Source: Hyphococcus sp.
GTDB lineage: Bacteria; Pseudomonadota; Alphaproteobacteria; Caulobacterales; Parvularculaceae
Direction of reading: 5' to 3'
DNA: 64,000 nt
Assembly: GCA_021776335.1 (NCBI GenBank)
Contig: JAJFGB010000011.1
Span: forward strand, 372,001-436,000
Shown here: piece by piece, positions 8,688 through 17,910 of the stretch
How the letters are laid out: each line of letters starts with the position of its first letter
Position numbering within the stretch: the stretch's first letter is position 1
Position numbers and translations under genes: made by a program
Notes under the pieces: model-generated
Database searches by the model: none
Told to the model about the DNA's origin: nothing
Seen by the model: only the letters and a program-made list of their open reading frames with translations

Positions 8688-8764
8688 GCCGCCTTAGCTC
8701 AGTTGGTTAGAGCGCTAGATTGTGGATCTAGAGGTCCCCCGTTCGATCCGGGGAGGCGGTACCA
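8688..8764 (+). tRNA. tRNA-His (anticodon GTG), CCA encoded
   Basis: All arms fold. Acceptor GCCGCCT (8688-8694) pairs with AGGCGGT (8754-8760), with a G1:U72 wobble. The D stem is GCTC/GAGC. The anticodon stem is CTAGA/TCTAG with anticodon GTG at 8722-8724. The T stem is CCCCG/CGGGG with loop TTCGATC. The discriminator is A73 (8761), followed by CCA. There is no candidate G-1 pairing with C73, which is the alphaproteobacterial form of tRNA-His, recognised by a variant HisRS. It lies 18 bases from the 3' end of the O-antigen-ligase-like gene and marks the left border of the glycan locus. Confidence 0.96.
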
Positions 8765-8782
8765 TCCAAGCATTTTTTTTGA

Positions 8783-10324
8783 CTATTTCCATGCAAATCT
8801 ATCAGCTGGCGCGGGCTCTTCGCTTGACGGCGCGTTGACGCGGGGAGTTGTGCGCTGCACTTCTTCAATGCGTGCAAGCGCCACTCCAATGCCCAAAAAT
8901 GCCCAATAGATAATCGGTATCTGCCCAATTTGGCTAGTCGTAAAAATAGTGGCCATGATGCCGACGATGGTCGCTAAATATACTTGGCAATATAACGCCA
9001 GCTTGGGATTATATTTTCGAGCCGAAATCATCGCTTTTCGGAGGGGTAACAACACGCTTAAAAATACCCCGATAAATAGGCTGACACCCACAAGGCCGCT
9101 GCTCAAGGCAATTTGGATATAGACGTTCACGAGGTCGATGATGCCTTCACCCTGGCGCATCGCTTGTAATTTGGGGTGTGCAAGATAATTGAGAGTACCA
9201 AAAAATGGGTTTTCCATAATGACTTGCAGTGACGCGTCAAGCAATCGCTGTCGGTAGGAAATGGTGTCCCCACCTGAAGTCCCGAAATAAGGAAGAAATT
9301 CCAATACACTTCGACCAAATGACGTCATTGAAGCGATTCCGGTCGCTATAAGGAGGCCGAGAGAAAGCTGTAATGCGCGCGTAAAAGCCTGGCGGCTGCT
9401 GAGCACAAAAACGATGAACACGATGATAGCGCCAACCCACGGTCCGCGCGACAAGCAGGTTAACAGGCCGGCCGCCAAAACTACAAAGCCAATATTCCGA
9501 TAATATTTGGAAAAACCATCATTCAATACCGCGATTGCAAGGCCGATCGCCGACATCGCTACGAAACCCCAGACGATAGGATTAAACGCAGACACGGACG
9601 CGCGCAAAAAGCCCCCACGAAGTTTGTATCCAAATGGTACTTGCCCAAACCAATTTCTGATCACGCCGTCATAGAGGTGCCATGAAAGGATGATTTCCAA
9701 TATTGATATTACCGCCATTATCATCACCGAAAGCACAAAGGCTGTCGAGATTATGCGAACATCGTCGAGCGTTTTTGGGTACCTACTGAACACGTAGTAT
9801 AACGGCGCCATCAACAAGGCGGCTTGTACGCCTGTGCGCAGCATATGTGTGAAACTTTCGGCGCGTGCTGCGAGCGCCAGCTCCAACAAAAGAAAAAGCA
9901 GGAAAAATAGATCGGCACCGTTTGCGGCACGCGCTATCTTTTTTATTTTGCGGGCATTGAACAGCGCCGGTATGAGAATGACGGCAGCCACGACCAATTG
10001 CGGACTGACATCGATGAACATATTAATCCCTGCAAACCCGCGCATGGGGACGTCGAATGCGGGCGTTGCGGCAATCAGCAATGCATATATTGCGGGTTTT
10101 ACCGGTTCAGCGCGCGAAAACGCATAGACAAGCACGGCCGAGACGCCGGTGAACAACCAGAAACCATTAATAATAAATGCCGAGGCTGTAATGGATAGCC
10201 AGAGGAACGCCCAGTTCCGGTATCGCTTTGATCCGATAATTTCAGCATATGGTTTGCGGAAAAAGAAAAGTACCAAGAGTGATATCGCAAAAACGACCAC
10301 CAAAGCTTTATAGTGTGAACTCAT
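8783..10324 (-). CDS. O-antigen ligase/polymerase-like membrane protein
   Basis: A 513-residue polytopic membrane protein with about 12 hydrophobic segments and one large loop at about 330-400 (ISYRQRLLDASLQVIMENPFFGTLNYL). The loop phrase plus CLSRGPWVGA in the preceding segment is typical of the O-antigen ligase/Wzy superfamily (PF04932), where the big periplasmic loop holds the catalytic site. It could polymerise repeat units (Wzy), join a glycan to lipid A core (WaaL) or transfer glycan to protein; sequence alone does not decide. It is divergent from a Wzx-like flippase 148 bases away, which favours a Wzx/Wzy pair. Confidence 0.85.
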   Translation of the reverse strand: MSSHYKALVVVFAISLLVLFFFRKPYAEIIGSKRYRNWAFLWLSITASAFIINGFWLFTGVSAVLVYAFSRAEPVKPAIYALLIAATPAFDVPMRGFAGINMFIDVSPQLVVAAVILIPALFNARKIKKIARAANGADLFFLLFLLLELALAARAESFTHMLRTGVQAALLMAPLYYVFSRYPKTLDDVRIISTAFVLSVMIMAVISILEIILSWHLYDGVIRNWFGQVPFGYKLRGGFLRASVSAFNPIVWGFVAMSAIGLAIAVLNDGFSKYYRNIGFVVLAAGLLTCLSRGPWVGAIIVFIVFVLSSRQAFTRALQLSLGLLIATGIASMTSFGRSVLEFLPYFGTSGGDTISYRQRLLDASLQVIMENPFFGTLNYLAHPKLQAMRQGEGIIDLVNVYIQIALSSGLVGVSLFIGVFLSVLLPLRKAMISARKYNPKLALYCQVYLATIVGIMATIFTTSQIGQIPIIYWAFLGIGVALARIEEVQRTTPRVNAPSSEEPAPADRFAWK

Positions 10325-10433
10325 GATCTATTTCAGGTGGCTGCCAACTTTGGGCGCGTCCGTTGCATAGGATGCGCCATAAGCAGGATTGGCAAGTTAA
10401 TCTAGCCTAGACGGGTCGTTTAGCTTAGTTGAT

Positions 10434-10445
10434 TCGACTAGTCGA
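10434..10445. repeat. 12-bp perfect palindrome in divergent promoter region
   Basis: TCGACTAGTCGA reads the same on both strands. It lies between the divergent ligase-like and flippase genes, 28 bases before the flippase start. It could be an operator; no known consensus is recognised. Confidence 0.35.
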
Positions 10446-10472
10446 TAACCGTCGCAAGCGTTATTTCCGATT

Positions 10473-11867
10473 ATGGCTCAAAACGAATATTCCAATGCGG
10501 TGAAATCGCCGGGTTCTTTGCGTAAGCGAATTACGCAGGGCGGGCAGCTATTTGTTGCCGGATTTGGAATTAGCCAAATACTGCGGCTTGGCTCGAATCT
10601 CATATTAACTAGATTACTAATGCCTGAAGCCTTTGGGCTGATGGCCACCGTTATCGCGTTCAACGTGCTTGCTGTCATGATAACGGATCTCGGCGTTAGC
10701 AGCAGTATCGTGCGTAGTTCGAATAGCGACAATCCGGCTTTCCTGCGTACAGCCTGGACGATGAATATACTGCGAAATTCAGTGATTTGGGCGTTGGTCA
10801 ACCTGCTCGCCGTCGCGGTGATGGCGCTGGCAAACTCTGGCCTGAGCCTGCCCGACAGTACGTTCGCTGATCCGCTGCTGCCATGGTTAATGGCGTGTAC
10901 GGCGTTTCAATTGATAATCGCCGGCCTTGAATCGGTGAACAAGGTGATGGCTGAACGCAGGTTGGAAATGAGAAGGTTGCTGCCGGTCGAAATTGGAACG
11001 CAGATCGTTTCGTCTATTGTCACGATTTCTGCTGCTTTTTCCGGGTTCGGCGTTTGGTCATTTGTATTCGGCATTCTCTCTGGCGCAACGTTTTCATCGA
11101 TATGTTCTCATATGGCTTTCTTGTTTCCAGGGCCACGCATGAAGCTATGTCTCGAACGATCATTTGTTTTTGAGATTTTGAATTTTGGCAAATGGCTGAT
11201 TATCGCATCATTTTTTGGGTTTATGACAAACAAGGGCGACCACATGATTTTTGGGTGGGTGATGGAGAGCTCAAGGTTTGGCCTCTACGCCGTCGCTTCG
11301 ATTTGGATTACTGTGGCGTTTATGTTTTCAGAATCGATTACGCGGAGATTGTTTTACCCGGCATTCAGTGAGATTTTGAGGGATCGGCCCGATGCCATCG
11401 CAAATGCTTATCGCCAAGGCAGATTAGCCGTTGACGCGCTCGCCGTCCTGATCGTTCTCGGCGTGCTGTTTTTTTCCGACATTGTTTTTGAATGGATCTA
11501 TCCAGCCGCTTTCGGTGGTGTCGCATACTACGTAAAGCTGCTGTCGCCAGTTATACTTTTGTATCCGTACAGGATGCTCAATTATGTCATTCTCTCCAGC
11601 GGCAATAGCAAAAGTTTCACTTTCGTAACATTGATAACCGGCATTTCCACGCTGGCAATTGTGCCAATGGCTGTCTCGGCTTTCGGTGAAGATATGGGGA
11701 TCATATTTTTTGCATGCGCGGCGGCTGCGGGACTGCCGGTAGCGTGGCGCATTGCGAGCAAGGTAATGCCCATCGACTGGTTGGCCGAAGCTCGAATGGT
11801 CACCGCCTGCGCTGTTGTAGTGGCGGTCTTGGTGGTGATGGGACCAGAATCAGCTATAATACGGTGA
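10473..11867 (+). CDS. Oligosaccharide flippase (Wzx/MviN-type)
   Basis: A 464-residue membrane protein with 12-14 hydrophobic helices, matching the polysaccharide biosynthesis/flippase family (MOP superfamily) that moves lipid-linked oligosaccharides across the inner membrane. LILTRLLMPEAFGLMATVIAF at the N-terminus and IVFEWIYPAAFGGVAYYVKLLSPVILLYP-like phrases near residue 340 are typical of the Wzx/lipopolysaccharide exporter group. It stands divergently from the O-antigen ligase-like gene. Together they imply a Wzx-dependent pathway, although the locus also has a Wzm/Wzt ABC exporter. Confidence 0.88.
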   Translation: MAQNEYSNAVKSPGSLRKRITQGGQLFVAGFGISQILRLGSNLILTRLLMPEAFGLMATVIAFNVLAVMITDLGVSSSIVRSSNSDNPAFLRTAWTMNILRNSVIWALVNLLAVAVMALANSGLSLPDSTFADPLLPWLMACTAFQLIIAGLESVNKVMAERRLEMRRLLPVEIGTQIVSSIVTISAAFSGFGVWSFVFGILSGATFSSICSHMAFLFPGPRMKLCLERSFVFEILNFGKWLIIASFFGFMTNKGDHMIFGWVMESSRFGLYAVASIWITVAFMFSESITRRLFYPAFSEILRDRPDAIANAYRQGRLAVDALAVLIVLGVLFFSDIVFEWIYPAAFGGVAYYVKLLSPVILLYPYRMLNYVILSSGNSKSFTFVTLITGISTLAIVPMAVSAFGEDMGIIFFACAAAAGLPVAWRIASKVMPIDWLAEARMVTACAVVVAVLVVMGPESAIIR

Positions 11868-12098
11868 TTCGATTGCTCGAACCGAAAACCGCGGGAATTT
11901 ATTAAAAACTGTTTAAATTCCCCCTTCCCATATTTTAAGAAAGTTTCATTCCCAATTGTAGTTTTAACGGGCCGCAGCGGGATAGATTAAGCCTTTGTCA
12001 GTTATCAAAGCCTATCAAATTGTATTAACCTTAATGCTGCGCCGCGACATTGGGCGTTGTTTTAAGTGTTTTGGCATGATTGAGCGGCAGGTAGTTTG

Positions 12099-13622
12099 AT
12101 GACCCGGCGAATGTCGATTTTCATTATTGGCGCAGCCGCAGGCTTTGCTGTTTCTGCTGGTCAGAGCGCAGCGACGCCAGCGGACCCGAAATATTACGGA
12201 TCGCTTTATCCTGCCGAGGTGGCCCAGCTTGCAGTAACTCAAAATGAAGAGCCGGCGCCGGTCCCATTGAAGTCTTATGTTCAGCCCTATGCGCCGAGTT
12301 CAAAGCTGCAACAGGCGCTTGGTCCCGCCGGTTATCTGATCTTAAACGCTGGTGTTGGCCAGGGTTTTAATGAAAAAATCCGCCGCGCTGTTGGCGCGCA
12401 TCCAGCTTTTCATGCTCAGGCGACGACGCTGGATGAGACGCGTGCGGAACGCCGTCGCGCGCGTGCGGCGTTATACCCGCAACTGTCGACACAATTTCGA
12501 GGTGACTATTCAATCACGCGCGATTTTGCCGCCAATACGGACAATGTCGTAGAGTCATTAAGGCCCCGTGAGCAGCTAACCGCCGGCATCACGGCTTCGC
12601 AGCTGATCTTCGACGGCGGCGCCACTTTGCAACGCATCAAGGGCGCGCGGGCGCGCGATACCGAATTCAAGAATGCGCTCAGCACCCGCATTAATGATTT
12701 GACCCTTTCAACGCTGGCTGTCTATCACGACCTTGCAACGAACCAGGCTTTGTTGGCTTTGGGCGAAGCATTTATTCGGCGGCATCGCGAAATTCTTGAA
12801 GATGTCAAAGAGCGCGAACGGCTCGGCGCTGGATCAAAAGCAGATGTCACGCGCGCCGTCGCCCGCCTTGCGGCCGCGCGGGCGCGGGTTTCTGAAATTC
12901 GTGAGAGCCAGCAACTTGCTGAGATCCGCTACGGTGAGTTTTTTAAGGAGACGCCGGGACTTCTTGTGCTGCCGTCTTTCGGAACAATGACGGTTGATAC
13001 GCGCGATCAGGCTGTGGCTGCGGCGATGACTCGCAACCCCGAGATCGCCGCTGCGATTTCGCGCACGGATGCTGCGCGTGCTGAATATAAAGCTGCGAAG
13101 GGCGCGCGCCTTCCTGAGGTTCGCCTTTCGGTCGATGCGACAAAGTTTGATGTATTCGATGGCGGTAATGATTTCGACGTCCGCGCCGGCGTCAACGTGA
13201 ATTATAATATCTTCGGCGGCGGCGCGCGAGCGGCGGAGATTTCCGTCGCCGGTTCCAGGGCGCGGCGCGAAAAGTTTGGTGAAGAACAGGTTCGGCTGGA
13301 GATTGCCCGCGAGGCGTCCATTGCATTTGAGCGGCGCGATGGCGCCGAGGAACGCCTTGAGGCGCTTGGGACATCTGTGGTCGCTCATGACGAAACGCGG
13401 GAGCTTGTACTAGAGCGTTATCGTTTGTCGCGTGGAGATTTGATAGATGTTCTCCAGGCGGAGAATGATTATTTTGAGGCCGGATTTGCGTATCTAACAG
13501 GGCTGGTAAATCGCGATATGGCGATCTATGCGCTCATGGAACATACCGGCCAGCTTCAGCGTTACTTTTCACCGGAACAGGCATATTTGGATGCTATAGC
13601 TGGGGGTGCTGATGGCCGGTAA
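12099..13622 (+). CDS. TolC-family outer-membrane channel of a type I secretion system
   Basis: A 507-residue protein with a signal peptide (MTRRMSIFIIGAAAGFAVSAG...SAA) and two OEP repeats. The repeats carry LYPQLSTQFRGDYS with ITASQLIFDGGA, then ARLPEVRLSVDATKF with NVNYNIFGGGARAAE, the usual paired beta-barrel phrases, joined by long helices. Such channels form the outer-membrane exit of type I secretion. An ATG at 12099 follows an AGG element; a TTG directly before it is less likely. The 3' end overlaps the ABC transporter start by 11 bases, and an HlyD adaptor follows, so all three components form one operon. Confidence 0.92.
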   Translation: MTRRMSIFIIGAAAGFAVSAGQSAATPADPKYYGSLYPAEVAQLAVTQNEEPAPVPLKSYVQPYAPSSKLQQALGPAGYLILNAGVGQGFNEKIRRAVGAHPAFHAQATTLDETRAERRRARAALYPQLSTQFRGDYSITRDFAANTDNVVESLRPREQLTAGITASQLIFDGGATLQRIKGARARDTEFKNALSTRINDLTLSTLAVYHDLATNQALLALGEAFIRRHREILEDVKERERLGAGSKADVTRAVARLAAARARVSEIRESQQLAEIRYGEFFKETPGLLVLPSFGTMTVDTRDQAVAAAMTRNPEIAAAISRTDAARAEYKAAKGARLPEVRLSVDATKFDVFDGGNDFDVRAGVNVNYNIFGGGARAAEISVAGSRARREKFGEEQVRLEIAREASIAFERRDGAEERLEALGTSVVAHDETRELVLERYRLSRGDLIDVLQAENDYFEAGFAYLTGLVNRDMAIYALMEHTGQLQRYFSPEQAYLDAIAGGADGR

Positions 13623-15387
13623 CACCTTTTTCAAGAGCCTGGTACCAACGTCGCACTGGCTTTTTGGGCCATTGCGCGACAACGCCAAGATATATAGCCA
13701 GACTATATTGGCGGCGGTGATTATCAATTTCCTCGCGCTTGTCTCGTCTTTCTTCATCATGACCGTTTACGATCGGGTTCTTCCGAACCAGGCGATTGAA
13801 TCGTTGATCGCATTAACGATCGGCGTTGCGATAGCGCATATATTTGATTTCGCCCTGAAATCCTTGCGCGGTTATTTCATTGATGTTGCGGGCCAACGCT
13901 TGGATGCCAGCGTCGGCGCAACGGTATTCGACAATCTAATATCGATGCGCCTTGACGCAAAACGCGGATCGACCGGTGCTGTTGCAGGCCTGGTTAAGGA
14001 ATTTGAAAATCTGCGTGACTTTTTTAGTTCGGCGACACTCGTCACAATTGTCGATTTGCCGTTTATCTTTCTTTTCATTGCGACGATTGCGCTGATCGGC
14101 GGACCCATTGCGCTTGTGCCCCTGATCGGCGTTTTGATCGCGCTTACGGCTGGTGTCATTATTCAACCGCTGATCATGAAGCGGACCCAGCAGACAATGG
14201 TCGAGGGCCACCAAAAGCATGCGGTGCTTATCGAAACGCTTGCCGGGCTTGAAACGGTAAAGAGTGTGGACGCCGGTGATTTGATGCGCTCACGCTGGCG
14301 CAGCGGCGTTCTCAGACAAGCCAAGGTCGCCACGCTTGGCCGGTTCGTTGGTCAGTTTGCAGTCAACATTGCAGGTTTTGCACAACAATTCAGCCAAATT
14401 GGTGTCGTTGTGATCGGCGTTTTTCTTGTCGGCGCCAATGAGATCACAACTGGCGCCTTGATTGGCAGCGTGATTTTGACCGGCCGCGCTATGGCGCCGC
14501 TAAGTCAGGTTGCATCGCTATTGAGCCGCGTGAGCGGCGCATTAAGTTCCTACAAATCACTTAATAAGCTTATGACAGCGCAATCGGAAGTGGATCCGCA
14601 GCGCGACTATCTCGCTCGGCCCAGCTTGCTGGGCAAGATTGAATTTAGAGAAGTGACCTTCACCTATCATGGTCAAACGACACGGGCGCTCGACGAGGTG
14701 TCGTTCACCATCGAACCCGGTGAGCGCGTTGCTATTTTGGGAAAGAATGGCTCGGGTAAGAGCACAGTTGTTCGCCAGATCACGGGCGTCTATCAGCCGA
14801 CGGAGGGTTCTGTTCTCGTCGACGACACCGATATTCGCCAGATTAGACCGGCCGATTTACGCAGTAATGTCGGGGTTGTGCTGCAAGACGTTTGTCTTTT
14901 TTCGGGCACTATCAAGGAAAATATCACGCTTGGCCTCGAAAAGATTTCGGACGAAGATATTTTGACAGCGGCAAAAGTTGCTGGCGTCCACGAATTTGTT
15001 GGCGCTACTGCTGGCGGATATGATCAGCGTATTGCGGAGCGCGGCGAGGGATTGTCAGGTGGTCAGCGCCAGGCGATAGCATTGGCGCGGGCGCTTGCGG
15101 CGAAGCCGTCTGTTTTGCTCCTTGATGAGCCTTCAAGCGCCCTGGATAGTCACGCGGAAGCTGCATTGATCGCGCGCCTCGACAAAGCAACGCGCGGGCG
15201 GACATTGCTGATCGTCACGCACCGAATGTCCATGGTAAAGCTCGTTGACCGGATCATTGTTCTAGATCAGGGGCGTGTCATCATTGATGGCGCGCGTGAC
15301 ACAGTGCTGCAGGCGATGGCGTCAGCACGGCAACTGAAAACAAAACGGCTGGGGCCGCCCAAACTTGTTGCGACAGAGGCGGCCTGA
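13612..15387 (+). CDS. Type I secretion ABC transporter (permease-ATPase), LapB/LssB-like
   Basis: A 591-residue fused membrane-ATPase protein. The transmembrane domain (about 25-310) begins with IINFLALVSSFFIMTVYDRV, the phrase of the LapB/LssB group. The ATPase has Walker A GKNGSGKST at about 376-384, the signature LSGGQ at about 481, Walker B VLLLDEPSSALD at about 500 and a switch His in IVTHRM. LapB-type transporters usually have an N-terminal C39-like domain of about 120 residues; here it is missing, as in the PrtD-type group. The ATG at 13612 is preceded by GGGGG and lies inside the end of the tolC-like gene. The exported protein is not in the window. Confidence 0.92.
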   Translation: MAGNTFFKSLVPTSHWLFGPLRDNAKIYSQTILAAVIINFLALVSSFFIMTVYDRVLPNQAIESLIALTIGVAIAHIFDFALKSLRGYFIDVAGQRLDASVGATVFDNLISMRLDAKRGSTGAVAGLVKEFENLRDFFSSATLVTIVDLPFIFLFIATIALIGGPIALVPLIGVLIALTAGVIIQPLIMKRTQQTMVEGHQKHAVLIETLAGLETVKSVDAGDLMRSRWRSGVLRQAKVATLGRFVGQFAVNIAGFAQQFSQIGVVVIGVFLVGANEITTGALIGSVILTGRAMAPLSQVASLLSRVSGALSSYKSLNKLMTAQSEVDPQRDYLARPSLLGKIEFREVTFTYHGQTTRALDEVSFTIEPGERVAILGKNGSGKSTVVRQITGVYQPTEGSVLVDDTDIRQIRPADLRSNVGVVLQDVCLFSGTIKENITLGLEKISDEDILTAAKVAGVHEFVGATAGGYDQRIAERGEGLSGGQRQAIALARALAAKPSVLLLDEPSSALDSHAEAALIARLDKATRGRTLLIVTHRMSMVKLVDRIIVLDQGRVIIDGARDTVLQAMASARQLKTKRLGPPKLVATEAA

Positions 15388-16703
15388 TGAGCGGAGACAG
15401 AGATCTTGCCATCATTGATGTCGATGAGGCGATGCCCATCGAGCCTGCCCGTGCAGCGCAACTTCTCCTATACATTATTGCGGGTTTTTTCTTTTGTACT
15501 GTGGTCTGGGCGTCGGTTGCAAAACTTGACCGTGTGACGCGTGGTCAGGGGCGTGTGGTGACGTCGAACCAACTGCAGGAAATTCAGTATCTCGAGGGCG
15601 GGATTGTAAAAGAGATCCTTGTTGCTCCCGGCGACCGGGTCGCTGAAGGCCAGCTTCTTGTTAAGCTCGACCCAACCCAAATGAGCGTGGAGTTCACACA
15701 AGGTCAGGAAGGCTACAATCAGCTGGCGGCACGTATCGCGCGGCTCGAGGCTGAGGCGGCTCTGCAGCCTGTGCTGTTTGCACCGGACTTTGAGGCCGGC
15801 GCGCCGCGGATTGCTGCAAATGAGAGGGCGCTTTATCAGGCGCGCCAAGCGGAGTTCACAGCCTCTCTCTCGGTTGCCATCAGCCAGTTGGATCAACGTC
15901 GCGAGACGCTGGAAGATTCCAAAGTCGTTTTGAAAACGGCAGGGGAGGCACACAGGCTGGCGGAAGAAGAGCATGCGATTATGCGCCAACTTGTGGGCAA
16001 AGGCATCGAGCCGCAAGTTGAGCTGCTGCGCGCGCGCCAGCGCGAGGCCGCCGCGCTTGGTGATTTGCAGCGCGCGCAGATTTCCGTAAGTCGTAGCGCG
16101 TTGGAAGCGACGGAAGCTGAGAGCGAAATTGACCGCATAAAAAAGGGTTTTTCTGCAAAAGCCGCCGATGAATTGAACAAAGCGAAATCCGAATTCGAGG
16201 ATTTAAAAGGCGAATTGCCGGCATTGCAGGATAAGGTGGCGCGGACGGATGTGCGCTCGCCCGTCGCTGGCTTTGTCAATCGTGTTCTCGTTTCAACAAT
16301 TGGCGGTGTTGTGACGCCAGGCGAGACCATCGTTGAAATTGTTCCGTCAGAGGATTTTCTGCTTGTTGAGGCTCAGATTAAGCCTGCTGATATAGGTTTT
16401 TTGCATATCGGTCAGAATGCAAAAGTCAGTATTTCCGCCTATGATTCGTCACTCTACGGTTCAATGAGCGGCGAGATTGAAACCATAAGCCATGATGCAA
16501 TTCAAGACGAGCAATCCGGTGAATGGTATTACACGATCAAGGTGCGAACGACCGCCGAGTCTCTGTCGAGCCGGCGCGGTGATCTGAAGATCCTGCCGGG
16601 TATGTCAGCCGATGTGTCCGTGCTTAATGGCAAACGTACGGTTCTCGCCTATCTTATGAAGCCGCTTGCAAACATCGGTGACAAGGCGTTACGCGATAAG
16701 TAG
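15387..16703 (+). CDS. HlyD-family periplasmic adaptor of type I secretion
   Basis: A 438-residue membrane-fusion protein. A single TM helix at about 22-43 (LLLYIIAGFFFCTVVWAS) is followed by a lipoyl-like half (GRVVTSNQLQEIQYLEGG), a long coiled-coil hairpin at about 100-280 and the second half, RTDVRSPVAGFVNRVLVSTI. This is the standard architecture of adaptors that bridge the ABC transporter and the TolC-like channel. The start overlaps the ABC gene stop (TGATG). A gap of about 100 bases then leads to a glycosyltransferase. Confidence 0.93.
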   Translation: MSGDRDLAIIDVDEAMPIEPARAAQLLLYIIAGFFFCTVVWASVAKLDRVTRGQGRVVTSNQLQEIQYLEGGIVKEILVAPGDRVAEGQLLVKLDPTQMSVEFTQGQEGYNQLAARIARLEAEAALQPVLFAPDFEAGAPRIAANERALYQARQAEFTASLSVAISQLDQRRETLEDSKVVLKTAGEAHRLAEEEHAIMRQLVGKGIEPQVELLRARQREAAALGDLQRAQISVSRSALEATEAESEIDRIKKGFSAKAADELNKAKSEFEDLKGELPALQDKVARTDVRSPVAGFVNRVLVSTIGGVVTPGETIVEIVPSEDFLLVEAQIKPADIGFLHIGQNAKVSISAYDSSLYGSMSGEIETISHDAIQDEQSGEWYYTIKVRTTAESLSSRRGDLKILPGMSADVSVLNGKRTVLAYLMKPLANIGDKALRDK

Positions 16704-16802
16704 CGGGTGGTGACATCGCGTGTGTTCGCGTATATATGAGCGGCGCCCATCGATATCCTGAAACCCGTTTCCGCAGCATCTGCATTGTCAATTCGTGAGC
16801 CC

Positions 16803-17828
16803 ATGACCGGCCCAAATGACCCTTGCGTTTCTGTTATCATTGTAAATTACAATGCGGGTCGACGGCTTTCACGCAGCCTGGAGTGCCTTACGAGGCAGCG
16901 TTTTCGTGATTTCGATGTCACCATTGTCGACAATGGGTCCACGGACAACTCAATCCAACATGCGCAAAACATGGGTATCCCATTCACGCTCATCGAGGCT
17001 GGCGAGAATATCGGTTTTGCAACGGCAAACAATCGCGCTGTAAGGCAGGCGCGTGGCGAGTGGGTCGCGTTTCTAAATCCTGACGCCTATGCGGATCCAG
17101 GGTGGCTCGAATCGTTGATCAATGCGACGGTGCGCTATCCGGATGTCGATGCCTTTGGATCGACTCAGGTGAACGCCGCTGATCCTTCGATACTAGACGG
17201 CGCTGGCGATGCTTATCACATATTTGGTGTTCCCTATCGGGGGCATTTTGGGTGGCCTGCCTCCAAGCTCCCGCAGGAAGGCGAGTGTTTTGCTCCTTGT
17301 GCGGCAGCAGCTTTGTATCGTCGCTCCAAGTTTAATGCGCTGGGCGGATTTGAGGAGAGCTATTTTTGTTATTGCGAGGATGTTGATCTTGCCTTCCGAT
17401 TACGGCTTGCCGGCGGTCGCGCCATTCAAGTGCGTGATGCGCGCGTGTCGCACGAGGGGTCCGGGCTTACAGGCAGGCGCAGCGATTTCACGGTTTATTA
17501 CGGTCATCGAAACAGGATCTGGACCTATTTTAGGTGTATGCCGGGCGCACTGATTATTGTGACGGCGCCACTCTTCTTTGCCACCAATCTCGCATGGTTG
17601 CTGCTTCATCTACGGTCGAAACAACTGCCAATCATTTGGCGGGCACTAAGGGACGGTTGTGTTGGCGCGTTCCGTCAAAGGCATGCTCGGCGGCTTATTC
17701 AGCGATCGCGCAAGGCTTCGTTGTTTTCAGTGGCGCATGCCATGACGTGGTCGCCGATTAAGTTCATCAAAAGAGAGGCGGATATTCATCAAGTCAGCGC
17801 TATCGATGATCCGTCGCTTGCGAATTAG
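16803..17828 (+). CDS. Glycosyltransferase family 2, rhamnosyltransferase-like
   Basis: A 341-residue GT-A enzyme. VSVIIVNYNAG and TIVDNGSTDNS mark the nucleotide-binding half, NPDAYADPGW contains the DxD-like metal site, and GGFEESYFCYCEDVDLAFRL holds the ED catalytic-base region. RVSHEGSGLTGRRS follows. The pattern is that of WcaA/rhamnosyl-type GT2 enzymes that extend surface glycans on the cytoplasmic face. A C-terminal hydrophobic segment at about 250-270 may anchor it to the membrane. The ATG at 16803 is preferred over TTG at 16785; neither has a strong Shine-Dalgarno. Confidence 0.88.
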   Translation: MTGPNDPCVSVIIVNYNAGRRLSRSLECLTRQRFRDFDVTIVDNGSTDNSIQHAQNMGIPFTLIEAGENIGFATANNRAVRQARGEWVAFLNPDAYADPGWLESLINATVRYPDVDAFGSTQVNAADPSILDGAGDAYHIFGVPYRGHFGWPASKLPQEGECFAPCAAAALYRRSKFNALGGFEESYFCYCEDVDLAFRLRLAGGRAIQVRDARVSHEGSGLTGRRSDFTVYYGHRNRIWTYFRCMPGALIIVTAPLFFATNLAWLLLHLRSKQLPIIWRALRDGCVGAFRQRHARRLIQRSRKASLFSVAHAMTWSPIKFIKREADIHQVSAIDDPSLAN

Positions 17829-17910
17829 GAAAATTGGGTATTCTAAACCCAAATACTTGTGACGTGAATTTGACCGCGTTCATTTCTAATCATCACAAAC
17901 AATATAAAGC

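Noticed and set aside
17833-17856. Terminator between the two convergent GT2 genes
   Set aside because: Only a 6-bp stem TTGGGT/ACCCAA with no T run.
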